A program made the translations under genes and the position numbers. Below the pieces are notes generated by a model. That model saw nothing but the letters and a program-made list of their open reading frames with translations. It made no database searches and was not told the origin of the DNA. From positions 43,910 to 107,909 of the forward strand of contig DGTM01000041.1 in assembly GCA_002394305.1 (NCBI GenBank): DNA of 64,000 nucleotides, read 5' to 3'. Positions 31,515 to 40,337 of this stretch are shown here, one piece after another. The number at the start of each line of letters is the position of its first letter. Positions within the stretch are counted from its first letter, which is position 1. This stretch comes from Prevotellaceae bacterium UBA4336. GTDB taxonomy: Bacteria; Bacteroidota; Bacteroidia; Bacteroidales; Bacteroidaceae.

Positions 31515-33314
31515 GTGGACATCATACACCTTCTTCCCGACTCTGTTGCCAACCAAATCGCTGCGGGCGAGGTTGTGCAGCGTCCGGCATCCGTCATCAA
31601 GGAACTGATGGAGAATGCCGTGGACGCCGGTGCGTCGACCATCGACGTGCTGGTGCAGGATGCGGGGCGTACGTCCATCCAGGTCATCGACGACGGCAAG
31701 GGAATGAGCGAGACGGATGCCCGCATGGCCTTCGAGCGCCACGCCACGTCCAAGATTCTGCATGCCGAGGACCTCTTCAAACTCCACACCATGGGCTTCC
31801 GCGGCGAGGCGCTGGCCTCCATCGCGGCTGTGGCACAGGTGCGCCTCACCACACGCACGGCCGACCAGGAGCTGGGCGTGCGGCTCTGCATCGAGGGCTC
31901 GCGCTTCGTGGGACAGGAGGTGTGCTCGTGTCCGGTGGGAGCCAACTTCGAGGTCAGCAACCTCTTCTTCAACGTGCCGGCGCGGCGCAAGTTCCTCAAG
32001 ACAAACCAGACAGAGCTGGGCAACATCATACAGGACTTCGAGCGCATCGCGCTGGTCAACCCTTCCATTAGCTTCTCCCTGTCGTCGGGCGGCAACAGCC
32101 TGATGCAGCTGCCGGCCGGCAGTTCCCTGCAGCGCATCGTGAACATCTTCGGCAAGAAGATGGGCGAACAACTTCTGCCGGTGCAGGTGGAGACGACGCT
32201 GGTCAGGATAAGCGGCTTCGTGGGCAAGCCCGAGTCGGCCCGCAAGAAGGGCGCCTCGCAATACCTCTTCGTCAACGGCCGCTTCATGCGCCATCCGCGC
32301 TTCCACTATGCGGTGATGGAGGCCTTCAACCACCTCATCCCCGAGGGCGAACAGGTGCCCTACTTCATCTTCTTCCAGGTAGACCCAGCCGCCATCGACG
32401 TGAACATCCACCCCACGAAGACAGAAATCAAGTTCGAGAACGAGCAGGAGATATGGAGCATCGTCGTTGCTGCCGTACGCGACGCCCTGGGCAAGTTCAA
32501 CGCGGTGCCTACCATCGACTTCGACGTGGAGGGACGGCCCGACATCCCGACCTACCAGGGCGGCGACCGCTCCGGCATCAGGGCACCCCGCGTACAGCTC
32601 GACGTCAGCTACAACCCCTTCAGCACCCACAGCCAGCACCGCAGCCCCGTGCGGCACTGGGAGAAGATGTTCGAGGGAGCGACGAGCAACGAGCCCGCGC
32701 CTCTCGCCCCTGACACCCCGTCCCCTGCCCCCACGCTCTTTCCCCGGGACATGGAGATGAGCTCGCAGCACTACCAGTACAAGGGGCAGTACATCCTGAC
32801 GGCCGTGCAGTCGGGCCTGATGATAGTCGACCAGCGGCGTGCCCACGAGCGCATTCTCTACGAGCGCTACCTCCGGCAGATGCAGGAGCACAATGCCGCC
32901 ACGCAGGGGCTGCTCTTCCCCGAGCTGCTCGAGCTGTCGCCCTCCGATGCCGCCGTCCTCACAGCCATGCTCGACGATGTGCGGGCCCTGGGCTTCGACA
33001 TCTCGTCGCTGGGCGGCAGCAGCTTCTCCATCGGCGGAGCTCCGTCGGGGCAGGACGACCCGCTCTCCGTCGTACGCGAGATGGTGGAGTCGGTCAAGCA
33101 GCAGGACGGCGGTCATGCCGATGCCTTGCACCACAGGCTCGCCCTCGTGCTGGCACGCCACAACGCCATCGAGGTGGGCGAAGTGCTCACGCCCGTGCAG
33201 ATGGAAAACATCATCGGCGACCTCTTCCAGTGCGAGAACCCCAACCTCTCCCCCACCGGGAAGACCATCCTCACCATCCTCCAGCAGGAAGCAATAGACA
33301 AGATGTTCGGCTAA
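31515..33314 (+). CDS. mutL: DNA mismatch repair protein MutL
   Basis: MutL (599 residues) links MutS recognition to strand removal. The GHKL ATPase domain is complete: ELMENAVDAGAS (motif I), DDGKGM (motif II), FERHATSK and GFRGEAL (motif III). The C-terminal dimerisation domain begins near 430. There the endonuclease metal motif reads DQRRAHERILYE (Asp439), in place of the DQHA-x2-E-x4-E pattern of incising MutL proteins, so endonuclease activity is doubtful. The start is GTG (31515), giving the canonical MDIIHLLPDSVANQIAAGEV; no in-frame ATG lies upstream. trpS follows across a nonamer array. Confidence 0.97.
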   Translation: MDIIHLLPDSVANQIAAGEVVQRPASVIKELMENAVDAGASTIDVLVQDAGRTSIQVIDDGKGMSETDARMAFERHATSKILHAEDLFKLHTMGFRGEALASIAAVAQVRLTTRTADQELGVRLCIEGSRFVGQEVCSCPVGANFEVSNLFFNVPARRKFLKTNQTELGNIIQDFERIALVNPSISFSLSSGGNSLMQLPAGSSLQRIVNIFGKKMGEQLLPVQVETTLVRISGFVGKPESARKKGASQYLFVNGRFMRHPRFHYAVMEAFNHLIPEGEQVPYFIFFQVDPAAIDVNIHPTKTEIKFENEQEIWSIVVAAVRDALGKFNAVPTIDFDVEGRPDIPTYQGGDRSGIRAPRVQLDVSYNPFSTHSQHRSPVRHWEKMFEGATSNEPAPLAPDTPSPAPTLFPRDMEMSSQHYQYKGQYILTAVQSGLMIVDQRRAHERILYERYLRQMQEHNAATQGLLFPELLELSPSDAAVLTAMLDDVRALGFDISSLGGSSFSIGGAPSGQDDPLSVVREMVESVKQQDGGHADALHHRLALVLARHNAIEVGEVLTPVQMENIIGDLFQCENPNLSPTGKTILTILQQEAIDKMFG

Positions 33315-33319
33315 AAACC

Positions 33320-33391
33320 TATAAGACCTATAAGACACATAAGACCTATAAGACACATAAGACCTATAAGACACATAAGACCTATAATAAA
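33320..33391 (+). repeat. Nonamer tandem array (YATAAGACM), eight units
   Basis: Units alternate TATAAGACC/TATAAGACA/CATAAGACC. The array starts 5 bp after the mutL stop and ends 7 bp before the trpS ATG. This is the most regular of the three copies; it has an 18-bp higher-order period. Confidence 0.93.
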
Positions 33392-33398
33392 ATAAGAT

Positions 33399-34496
33399 AT
33401 GGAACCAAAGCAAAAGATCATCCTTACCGGCGACCGTCCGACGGGCAAGCTCCACATCGGACACTATGTCGGTTCGCTCCGCCGCCGCGTGGAGCTGCAG
33501 AACTCCGGGCTCTACGACAAGATATTCGTCTTCGAGGCCGACGCACAAGCCCTGACCGACAACATCGAGAACCCCGAGAAGGTGCGCCAGAACGTCATCG
33601 AGGTGGCCCTCGACTACCTGGCTGCCGGCCTCGACCCCGCGAAGACCACCCTCTTCATCCAGAGCCAGATACCCGAACTCTGCGAACTGTCGTTCTACTT
33701 CATGGACCTCGTCAGTGTCTCGCGCCTGCAGCGCAACCCGACGGTGAAGACCGAGGTGCAGATGCGCGGCTTCAGCGGCGAGAGCATACCCGTAGGCTTC
33801 TTCACCTACCCCATCAGCCAGGCTGCCGACATCACGATGTTCAAGGCCACCACCGTGCCGGCCGGCGAGGACCAGGAGCCCATGCTGGAACAGGCCAGGG
33901 AGATAGTGCGCCGCTTCAACAACATCTACGGCGAGACGCTCGTGGAGCCTAACATCCTGCTGCCCGACAATGCGGCCTGCCTGCGCCTGCCCGGCACCGA
34001 CGGCAAGGCCAAGATGAGCAAGAGCCTGGGCAACTGCATCTACCTCTCCGACTCGGCCGACGAGGTGAACAAGAAGGTCAAGACGATGTACACCGACCCC
34101 CTGCACCTGCAGGTCAGCGACCCGGGCCACCTGGAGGGCAACACCGTATTCACCTATCTGGATGCCTTCGCCACGGACGAACAGGTGGCACGCCTCACCT
34201 CCGACTACCAGACGCTGCAGGAGATGAAGGACCACTACACCCGCGGCGGACTGGGCGACGTGAAGTGCAAGAAGCTGCTGATGGCCGTGCTGCAGGAGGT
34301 GCTGGAGCCCATCCGCCAACGCCGCGCCGAGTACGAGAAGGACATTCCCGCCGTCTACGAGATACTGCGCAAGGGCTGCGAGGTGGCCCGCGCCGCAGCC
34401 TGCGAGACGATGGACGAGGTGCGTCGCGCCATGAAGATAAACTACTTCGACGACCGTGCACTCATCGAGGAACAGGCACGCCGCTTCCAGAAATAG
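33399..34496 (+). CDS. trpS: Tryptophanyl-tRNA synthetase
   Basis: This 365-residue class I aminoacyl-tRNA synthetase charges tRNA-Trp. It has HIGH at residues 19-22 (GDRPTGKLHIGHYVGSL), the KMSKS loop at 205-209 (GKAKMSKSLGN) and the substrate segment FTYPISQAADITMF with the AGEDQEP motif. The fold is that of the TrpS group found in Bacteroidota. The translation start follows the nonamer array by 7 bp and has no Shine-Dalgarno sequence. An intrinsic terminator lies 60 bp after the stop. Confidence 0.97.
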   Translation: MEPKQKIILTGDRPTGKLHIGHYVGSLRRRVELQNSGLYDKIFVFEADAQALTDNIENPEKVRQNVIEVALDYLAAGLDPAKTTLFIQSQIPELCELSFYFMDLVSVSRLQRNPTVKTEVQMRGFSGESIPVGFFTYPISQAADITMFKATTVPAGEDQEPMLEQAREIVRRFNNIYGETLVEPNILLPDNAACLRLPGTDGKAKMSKSLGNCIYLSDSADEVNKKVKTMYTDPLHLQVSDPGHLEGNTVFTYLDAFATDEQVARLTSDYQTLQEMKDHYTRGGLGDVKCKKLLMAVLQEVLEPIRQRRAEYEKDIPAVYEILRKGCEVARAAACETMDEVRRAMKINYFDDRALIEEQARRFQK

Positions 34497-34504
34497 CGCA
34501 CGCC

Positions 34505-34545
34505 GTGAAGAAATAAGAGCCAAGCGCTTCCCGAATAAGAGCCTG
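34505..34545 (+). repeat. Two units of the 22-bp minisatellite family
   Basis: GAAGAAATAAGAGCCAAGCG is followed by CTTCCCGAATAAGAGCCTGG. These are degenerate copies of the CTTCCGAAATAAG unit with the AGAGCC variant also seen at 845-910. They lie between the trpS stop and its terminator. Confidence 0.6.
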
Positions 34546-34556
34546 GAAAAAACTAA

Positions 34557-34597
34557 GCGCCCCGTGCTTCCGAAGCAAGCACGGGGCGCTTTCTTTG
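34557..34597 (+). terminator. Terminator of the mutL-trpS transcription unit
   Basis: A perfect 13-bp stem (GCGCCCCGTGCTT with AAGCACGGGGCGC), a seven-base loop, then TTTCTTTG. Confidence 0.9.
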
Positions 34598-34620
34598 TTT
34601 CCGTGGGCGGTTTGCCCGGG

Positions 34621-34658
34621 GCCTCCGCGCCATGCACATGCGGGCATGGCGCGAAGGC
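34621..34658 (-). terminator. Strong hairpin, probable terminator after the 34668-34835 small gene
   Basis: 15-bp arms GCCTCCGCGCCATGC and GCATGGCGCGAAGGC with one mismatch and an eight-base loop. It lies 9 bp downstream of the small gene on the minus strand. There is no U-tract, so termination is inferred from position. Confidence 0.45.
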
Positions 34659-34667
34659 TGTGGCTGC

Positions 34668-34835
34668 TTACCAGTCGATGGTGTTCTCCTTGGCGTTGAA
34701 CTCGCCGTCGTAGTCCTCGTTGGTGGGAGAGACGGAGATGTTGTCCTGATTGGGTGTGAGCACGCTGGTTGCCATCATCCGCTCTGCCTCTGCCGTCTCG
34801 ACGGTGGCCATAGGTGTGATATATGTCTTCTTCAT
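34668..34835 (-). CDS. Small W-terminated peptide downstream of a CTD surface protein (55 residues)
   Basis: The 55-residue product begins MKKTYITPMATVETAEAERM and ends FNAKENTIDW. It has no signal peptide or membrane segment and is acidic in the second half. The ATG lies 18 bp after the stop of the 1197-residue surface protein and is preceded by AAAAGGAGGATC, a rare perfect Shine-Dalgarno in this window. The layout MK-x-x-Y-x-x-P...V-E...[ML]-x-[AT]-S-[SV]...W is shared with the peptide at 55729-55914, which also follows a CTD protein. Function unknown. Confidence 0.78.
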   Translation of the reverse strand: MKKTYITPMATVETAEAERMMATSVLTPNQDNISVSPTNEDYDGEFNAKENTIDW

Positions 34836-34852
34836 AGTGTGATCCTCCTTTT

Positions 34853-37800
34853 TTACTTCAGTACCTTCTTTCCGTTCACGATGTTGATGCCTCTTTGCAT
34901 CTTCCCGAGGCGCTGGCCGCCCAGGTTGTAGATTTCATTGACCATTGACCATTGACCATTGACCATTTCTACAGCGGTTGCGCCGTCGCCGTCGAAGGCG
35001 AGGGCCTTGACCTCTGCGCCCTCAGGCAGCTCGAGGTAGGCACGGAAGCCCTTGATGCTGGCCCCTGCCGTGCCCTTGGCAATCTTGGCGGCAGGCGTCA
35101 CGCCGTACTTGCCTTCCATGCCGGGAGCAGCTACAGGCGCGTAAGTGCCTTGGAAAATGACGCCGTCCTTCGCAACCCTGACGTTGTCGTCGCCAACATA
35201 GAGGGAGCTGATGGAGACGTTCTGCCAGGTGAAGGTCTTATCCTCCAGTCGGGCAGGAACATAGACGATGTAGGGCGTGGCGGGATTCAGTGTCGGGCCA
35301 CTGACCTTGCTGAAGGTCAGCACGCCGTCGGCATAGCCCGTGAAGGTGTACGCTGCGGCGCCTTCGCCCAGCTCGTCGAGGCTGACAGAGAGCGGGGAGA
35401 CGAACGTGTTCCACCCCTCGGCGAAGGTGCGCTTCAGGGTGACCACGTCGAAGGTCGTGCCCGTGGCTATCTCCGTTTCCTCTGCTTCGGCAAGGTCGAG
35501 TCTGACGACAGCAGCAACGTAGCGCACCTCGGGTTCCGTGGTGAGCGTGCCACCGGCATATTCCACCTCGATGTGCATCTGCGCACCCTCAGTGGCAGGC
35601 TTTGTGGGCGTGCAGACGATGGTGATGGCCTTCGAGCTGCCTGCCTCGACCGTTTCCGTAGCAGTGCCGATGACCTCATCGTCCATATAGAACCTGACGG
35701 TCACCTCCTCGTTCACGCCGCGGCTCTCTGCCAGGGTGACGGTGGCATTGAAGCTGATGCCCTCCTTCATCTGCATGTAGTACTGCGAGGAAGCGGGGAT
35801 GCTGCTTGCTGCGATGGAGAGGATGTGGTCTGGCAGGTTCAGCTTGAAGCCGCTGAAGTTGTCCACGCCGTTCTGGTAGGTGGAGGTGAAGCGCAGGTAG
35901 TAGTCGCCGTCGGCAGGTGCGGTGAAGGACATGGCCTTGTGGCTGTTGCGCGTGCTTATGCCATCATCCTCGGCCTTGTAAGTGCAGATTTGTGTCCAGG
36001 TCTGCTGTCCGTCGGTAGAGTATTCCACGGTGAGGGCCTCGTCGTACCAGTTCAGGTAGGCGTCCCACGTCAGCACATCTCCCTGCTTGGCGGTGAGGCA
36101 AGGCGTAGTGAGCGTGCCGGCTGAGTTGCTGCTTGGAGCAAGAGCCATCTTCGACTTGTTCTCGTAGCTGGCGTTTGAGCCGATGGTCCAGCTGGTTGCC
36201 ACCCATCCTGTGGGCAGTGTGCCGGCCTCGAAGTCCTCTTCCCAGAGGTTGGGGTCGACAACCTGTGCGGTGGCAGCGAAGCTGACGGCGGCCGTCTCGT
36301 CGTAGGTCGGTGTGACGGTGATGTCGGCGCTGAACTTGCCATAGACGCCCTCCTGGTAGTTGAAGGTGACGGTGAAGTCCTTCGGCTCGTCGGTGATGAC
36401 GAGCTGCGCGGGGCTGACGGTGAAGTGCTCATCGTCGGAGGCAATGTTGACGGTCAGTGTGCCCGTGCCGCTGTTGCTCACGGTGTATGTCTTGCTTGTG
36501 CTCTGAGCGACCTTGCCAGCGGCAAAGTCCTCGGCGGCGAAGCTCATGATGGGAGCGTTCATGTCGTAGCTGTAACCGTTGATGGTGTTGATGACGACAT
36601 ACTTGCCCTCGAACTGCAGCTTGTAGTTGCCTGCTGCGATGTTGTCAACGACGAGGATGACATAGTCGCTCGTGCCTTTGAGCTCATCGCTGAACTTCTT
36701 GGCCTCAGTCCATGTCGTGCCATTGTCCGCAGAGGTCTTTACCGACAGAGAGGGGGTGATGTATGAGCTGGTGCTGGAGCTCTTTGCATAGATGGCAAGC
36801 GTCTGGCCTTCGGCAACGGTGATAGCGGGCGAGGTCAGGGTGGCAGCCGAATAGCTGGCACTCAGCTCGTCGTTATCCACGGTGAAGCTCTTGTTCTCCC
36901 AGCCTTCGGGAACGGTGTTGCCGGTGAACTGGACGAGCATGGCGTCGGTGTCGAGCACGTAGCCGCTGACGGTGAACTGGACGGTCTCCATGCCTGTGGC
37001 GCTGACTGCGATGTCGCTGCTCTGTGCGCCCTTGGTGGTGGCGGCCATCGTGATGGTCACCTCAGCGCTCTCGCCGGCTGCGAGGCTTGCGGGGACACCA
37101 GTCAGGGTGAAGGCCTCGCCAGAGGATGTCACGTTGATGCCCTCCAGGGTAGCCTTGCCGATGTTGGCGATGGTGAAGGTCTTGGCGGTAGCCTCTGTAA
37201 TCATGCCGAAGCCGAGCGATGCAGGCTGTGTCACCTTCATGTTCGGTTCGTTGGGCAGTTCGCCGCCGTAGATGTTGCGGAGGTTAATGTACCAGCCGTT
37301 GAAGCGGATGTACTTCACACCCTCTTCGGGAATGCTGACGCTGCGAGAGGTCCATGTGCCGTTCACGTCATCCGTGAAGGCAGAGCCGATAGCGGTCCAT
37401 GTCTCGCCATCCAAGGAGTACTCTACGACGATGGAGGGCGAGTACCATGAGCTGCTGCCGTACTTCGAGGTCTCGAAGAACACCTGCTCGTCCTTGGCGA
37501 AGACCATTTTGGGCGAGGTGAAGGTGCCGGCGTAGGAGGAGCTGGAGGCCGAGTAGGAGATGTAGCCTTCGCTCACGGTCCACTCGTAAGTGCTGTAGCC
37601 GCTGTCGTTTCCCTTTGCGGTCCAGCCTTCGGGCATCTGTCCGTCGGCGAAGTCAAGATAGACCTTGTTGGGGTCGCGAACGGTGCCGCTCACGTTGATG
37701 ATGAAGGGGTCGATGCCGCTGCCGGCGTCGGGTGTGATGGTCACCTGGCTGCTGCTTGTTGCATCGGGCATGGTGACGGTAAGTGTCACCTCGCTGCCTG

Positions 37801-38446
37801 CTGCGATGGTCGTAGCAGAGAGTGTGGCGCTGAAGCTGCCTGTCTCGGACACAGAGACGCCGAGGTCCTCCGTACCTGGATTGGCCAGGGTGAAGCTCTT
37901 CTGTGTGCCGGCTGCTGCCAGACCGAAGTCGTAGCTGTAGGGAGACGTCACCTTGCTGCCGTCCTTGACGGTGAGGGCGGGACCCTCCACAGCCTCCATC
38001 TGCGTGTAGGTCACGTCGTCGATGGCTGCATAGTTCAAGGCGATGGCCACCTGTCCCTTGTAGTCGCCCAGGTCGGCCGTGTATTCACTCCAGCTGGGGG
38101 TTGAGTAGGCCTTCATGTTTGCGCTTCCGTACAGCTTGTCGCCAAGGGCGGAGCCGTCGTAGGCATAGATGAAGACGTAGGCATTGGTGCTCTTGTTGTA
38201 GGCCCTTGCATAGAAGGTGATGGAGCCTTCGACGGGCTCTGTCACGAGATAATTGGCATTATCGGACTTGGACGACGTCCAAACACCGGAACCACTGCGG
38301 GCACGGTCGGAGTTTCTGGTGAGGTCTCCGACGATGCTCCAACCTGCTGGCAGCTCGCTGTCGAAGTTGGCTGTCAGCGTTTCTGCCTTCGTTGTCGTGC
38401 TTGCAAGCGAGAGCAACGCGGCAAATAAAAGAGTCATTTTTCTCAT
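34853..38446 (-). CDS. Large secreted multidomain protein with C-terminal T9SS-type tail
   Basis: This 1197-residue protein has a signal peptide (MRKMTLLFAALLSLASTTTKA). It contains four alternating units of a galactose-binding/MAM-like choice-of-anchor domain (FDSELPAGWSIVG, DGQMPEGWTAKG, NTVPEGWENKSF, GTLPTGWVATSW) and HYDIN/ASPM-like Ig domains (FGLAAAGTQKSFTLANPGTE, FGMITEATAKTFTIANIGKA, AGKVAQSTSKTYTVSNSGTG). A CARDB-like segment and a C-terminal CTD follow (YNLGGQRLGKMQRGINIVNG, then KKVLK). The CTD is preceded by four perfect ATGGTCA heptamers (34939-34966) within the reading frame, where unit change would shift it out of frame. It is probably exported and attached to the cell surface; ligand unknown. 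It follows the 38491-40185 gene after 44 bp. Confidence 0.85.
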   Translation of the reverse strand: MRKMTLLFAALLSLASTTTKAETLTANFDSELPAGWSIVGDLTRNSDRARSGSGVWTSSKSDNANYLVTEPVEGSITFYARAYNKSTNAYVFIYAYDGSALGDKLYGSANMKAYSTPSWSEYTADLGDYKGQVAIALNYAAIDDVTYTQMEAVEGPALTVKDGSKVTSPYSYDFGLAAAGTQKSFTLANPGTEDLGVSVSETGSFSATLSATTIAAGSEVTLTVTMPDATSSSQVTITPDAGSGIDPFIINVSGTVRDPNKVYLDFADGQMPEGWTAKGNDSGYSTYEWTVSEGYISYSASSSSYAGTFTSPKMVFAKDEQVFFETSKYGSSSWYSPSIVVEYSLDGETWTAIGSAFTDDVNGTWTSRSVSIPEEGVKYIRFNGWYINLRNIYGGELPNEPNMKVTQPASLGFGMITEATAKTFTIANIGKATLEGINVTSSGEAFTLTGVPASLAAGESAEVTITMAATTKGAQSSDIAVSATGMETVQFTVSGYVLDTDAMLVQFTGNTVPEGWENKSFTVDNDELSASYSAATLTSPAITVAEGQTLAIYAKSSSTSSYITPSLSVKTSADNGTTWTEAKKFSDELKGTSDYVILVVDNIAAGNYKLQFEGKYVVINTINGYSYDMNAPIMSFAAEDFAAGKVAQSTSKTYTVSNSGTGTLTVNIASDDEHFTVSPAQLVITDEPKDFTVTFNYQEGVYGKFSADITVTPTYDETAAVSFAATAQVVDPNLWEEDFEAGTLPTGWVATSWTIGSNASYENKSKMALAPSSNSAGTLTTPCLTAKQGDVLTWDAYLNWYDEALTVEYSTDGQQTWTQICTYKAEDDGISTRNSHKAMSFTAPADGDYYLRFTSTYQNGVDNFSGFKLNLPDHILSIAASSIPASSQYYMQMKEGISFNATVTLAESRGVNEEVTVRFYMDDEVIGTATETVEAGSSKAITIVCTPTKPATEGAQMHIEVEYAGGTLTTEPEVRYVAAVVRLDLAEAEETEIATGTTFDVVTLKRTFAEGWNTFVSPLSVSLDELGEGAAAYTFTGYADGVLTFSKVSGPTLNPATPYIVYVPARLEDKTFTWQNVSISSLYVGDDNVRVAKDGVIFQGTYAPVAAPGMEGKYGVTPAAKIAKGTAGASIKGFRAYLELPEGAEVKALAFDGDGATAVEMVNGQWSMVNEIYNLGGQRLGKMQRGINIVNGKKVLK
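34939..34966 (-). repeat. Four perfect heptamers ATGGTCA inside a coding region, just before the sorting tail
   Basis: On the coding (minus) strand ATGGTCA occurs four times without error and encodes MVNGQWSMVN. It lies about 26 codons before the stop, directly in front of the CTD (IYNLGGQR). A seven-base unit is not a multiple of three. Confidence 0.95.
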
Positions 38447-38490
38447 TTTGGTTAACTTTTCTTTTTTACCTTATTAATATATAATAGAAA

Positions 38491-40185
38491 TCAGAGGCGT
38501 ACTTTCAGCACTTTGTCTGCCACTTTGATGATGTAGAGTGCTTTGCCGGGGAGTGCAACTTCGGTCTCTTCGGAGTGGAGCTGCTGGGAGGATTGCAGGA
38601 TGCCGTCGGCGGAATAGACCTGTAGCACGTCGCCTGCCTTGGCTCCGCGCACGCTGATGCCGCCTGTCCTGCCCAGGATGCGCACCTGGCTGGCCTGTTC
38701 CGTTCCCTGCACATCTGTGGCGTCCTCCTCTTCGAAGGTGACGAAGAGCGTGGAGTGTTCGCTTGTGATGGCAGGGGTCGTGATGGTGCCGGCCGGTGTG
38801 AGCTGGTCGGTGATGTCCTTGTTGTTGAAGCTGATGCTGTGCACCTTCCAGCCGATGGCGGGTTCCAGAAAGTAGGTGTACTGCTGCCCGAGCTCCACCT
38901 TTTGCCAGATGGCGCCGTTGTCGGCCGTGGAAAGTGCGATGTATGCGCCAGAGGCGGGCTGGTCGGGTATCACGTCGATGCCTGCGCCGTCGCTGGCGTC
39001 ATCGTCGTCCACCCAGAGGGCAGAGAACGTCCAGCGGTTTGCCACCTTGGAGAGGAGCGTGGCCTGGCCCGTTTCGATGTCCACCTCATAGAGTGCGGTG
39101 TCGTACTTGCCGTTGGTGCGCCATTCCTTGTCGCTGAGGGAGCTCCAGGAACCCCATTCGTTGATGCCCTTGCCGCTGTTCACGTAGCCCACCCAGTACA
39201 TCTTGCCGGGGTTGCTCCCTGCGAAGCATGCTGCCTGGCGGCTGTACTGCGAGCTGTAGCCTGTGCCTGCCACGGGGAACACATAGTTGGTGTACGTCTC
39301 GCCGTTCTCGTCGACCTTCTGCACGGGGTTGCGCAGGAGGAGGCCCGTCTGGAGGCTGAACTCGCAGAGCTGTGCTCCGGCCAGGTTGCCGTCGGCGTCG
39401 CGCTGTCTGCCGTCGGCGTCGATGGTGCCGCCGCTGCCTCCGCTGGTGAGGGCGAAGGCGCGTCCCTCGCTGTTGATGGCGAAGGTGACGAAGTTATAGT
39501 AGTAGAGGCCGGGGGTGATGGGGGTCACCTTCATGGTCTCCAGGTCGATGGAGCAGAGGCAGTAGCCTGCATCGCCGTCGGTCATGTCGGCATCCTGGTC
39601 CTCGAAGTAGTCGGGGTCCTGCAGGATTTCGTCGGGAAGGTCCTGGCCTGTCAGGTAGAAGAGGCCGTAGACTTTGCCGTCCTTCGGGTTGTACGACATG
39701 CCGGCCGACTCCAGACAGTCGGACTTCGGGCGTGTCTCGGAGGCAAGCAGTTCGCCCGTGGCGGCGTCCCACTTGCGTACGCAGAAGAGCTCGTCGTCGG
39801 TGGTGGAGGACTCGTCGCGAGAGAAGACCGTCACCAGCTTCCCGTCGACATAGACGGCCCCGGAGTTGCCACACATCATGTTGAAGTTGGTGGCCCAGGC
39901 CTGCTTCTCGACGTCCGAGCGCACCTGGGCAATGTCTACGGCTGGTTCCTTGGCGGGCACGGAGAGGCTCTGCCCGTCGTAGGTCATGGCATAGATGCCG
40001 TTGTCAACGACAAAGACGGCCTTGCCCTGCTCGGAGTTCCAGCCGACGTAGGTCGACTTCATCTGGTCGCCGTCGTCGTAGCGGTTGTTGTGGCCGATGC
40101 CTTTCAGTTTCAGGCTCTGTGCGCCGAGCGGCAGGCAGAGCATTACCGCCAGGGCGGTAGCGATGGTAACGTTGGTTTTCTTCAT
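38491..40185 (-). CDS. Secreted beta-propeller-like protein with C-terminal tail
   Basis: From the ATG at 40185 (564 residues) there is a signal peptide (MKKTNVTIATALAVMLCLPLGAQ). The frame is open 42 codons further upstream, but that part has no signal and overlaps the promoter leader. The mature region has propeller-like strands (YVGWNSEQGKAVFVVDNGIY, CVRKWDAATGELLASETRP, YEVDIETGQATLLSKVANRW) with several Asp-rich turns. The last ~70 residues form a CTD-like tail (LQVYSADGILQSS, then ALYIIKVADKVLKVRL), less typical than the others. It is probably exported to the surface. Function unknown. It is followed 44 bp later by the 1197-residue CTD protein. Confidence 0.75.
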   Translation of the reverse strand: MKKTNVTIATALAVMLCLPLGAQSLKLKGIGHNNRYDDGDQMKSTYVGWNSEQGKAVFVVDNGIYAMTYDGQSLSVPAKEPAVDIAQVRSDVEKQAWATNFNMMCGNSGAVYVDGKLVTVFSRDESSTTDDELFCVRKWDAATGELLASETRPKSDCLESAGMSYNPKDGKVYGLFYLTGQDLPDEILQDPDYFEDQDADMTDGDAGYCLCSIDLETMKVTPITPGLYYYNFVTFAINSEGRAFALTSGGSGGTIDADGRQRDADGNLAGAQLCEFSLQTGLLLRNPVQKVDENGETYTNYVFPVAGTGYSSQYSRQAACFAGSNPGKMYWVGYVNSGKGINEWGSWSSLSDKEWRTNGKYDTALYEVDIETGQATLLSKVANRWTFSALWVDDDDASDGAGIDVIPDQPASGAYIALSTADNGAIWQKVELGQQYTYFLEPAIGWKVHSISFNNKDITDQLTPAGTITTPAITSEHSTLFVTFEEEDATDVQGTEQASQVRILGRTGGISVRGAKAGDVLQVYSADGILQSSQQLHSEETEVALPGKALYIIKVADKVLKVRL

Positions 40186-40329
40186 TTTACCTTTTCTTTG
40201 TTTGTGTCTTTCGTTTATGTTCCTGTCTTCCTGATTGCCGCGTCTCTGATTCTGCGATGGCTGCTGTTTCGGTTCCGCAATGGCTCTGCAACAGCGTCCC
40301 ATGCTTGACATAGAATGTCAAAAATCGCG

Positions 40330-40337
40330 CAAAGGTA
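40330..40337 (-). promoter_or_regulatory. -7 element of the 38491-40185 operon promoter
   Basis: TACCTTTG on the minus strand, with GTTG 20 nt upstream as a weak -33 element. It implies a leader of about 140 nt. Confidence 0.5.

Noticed and set aside
40186..40311. Upstream start of the 38491-40185 protein
   Set aside because: The extra 42 residues are Arg/Gln-rich with no signal peptide, whereas the ATG at 40185 begins a typical one.
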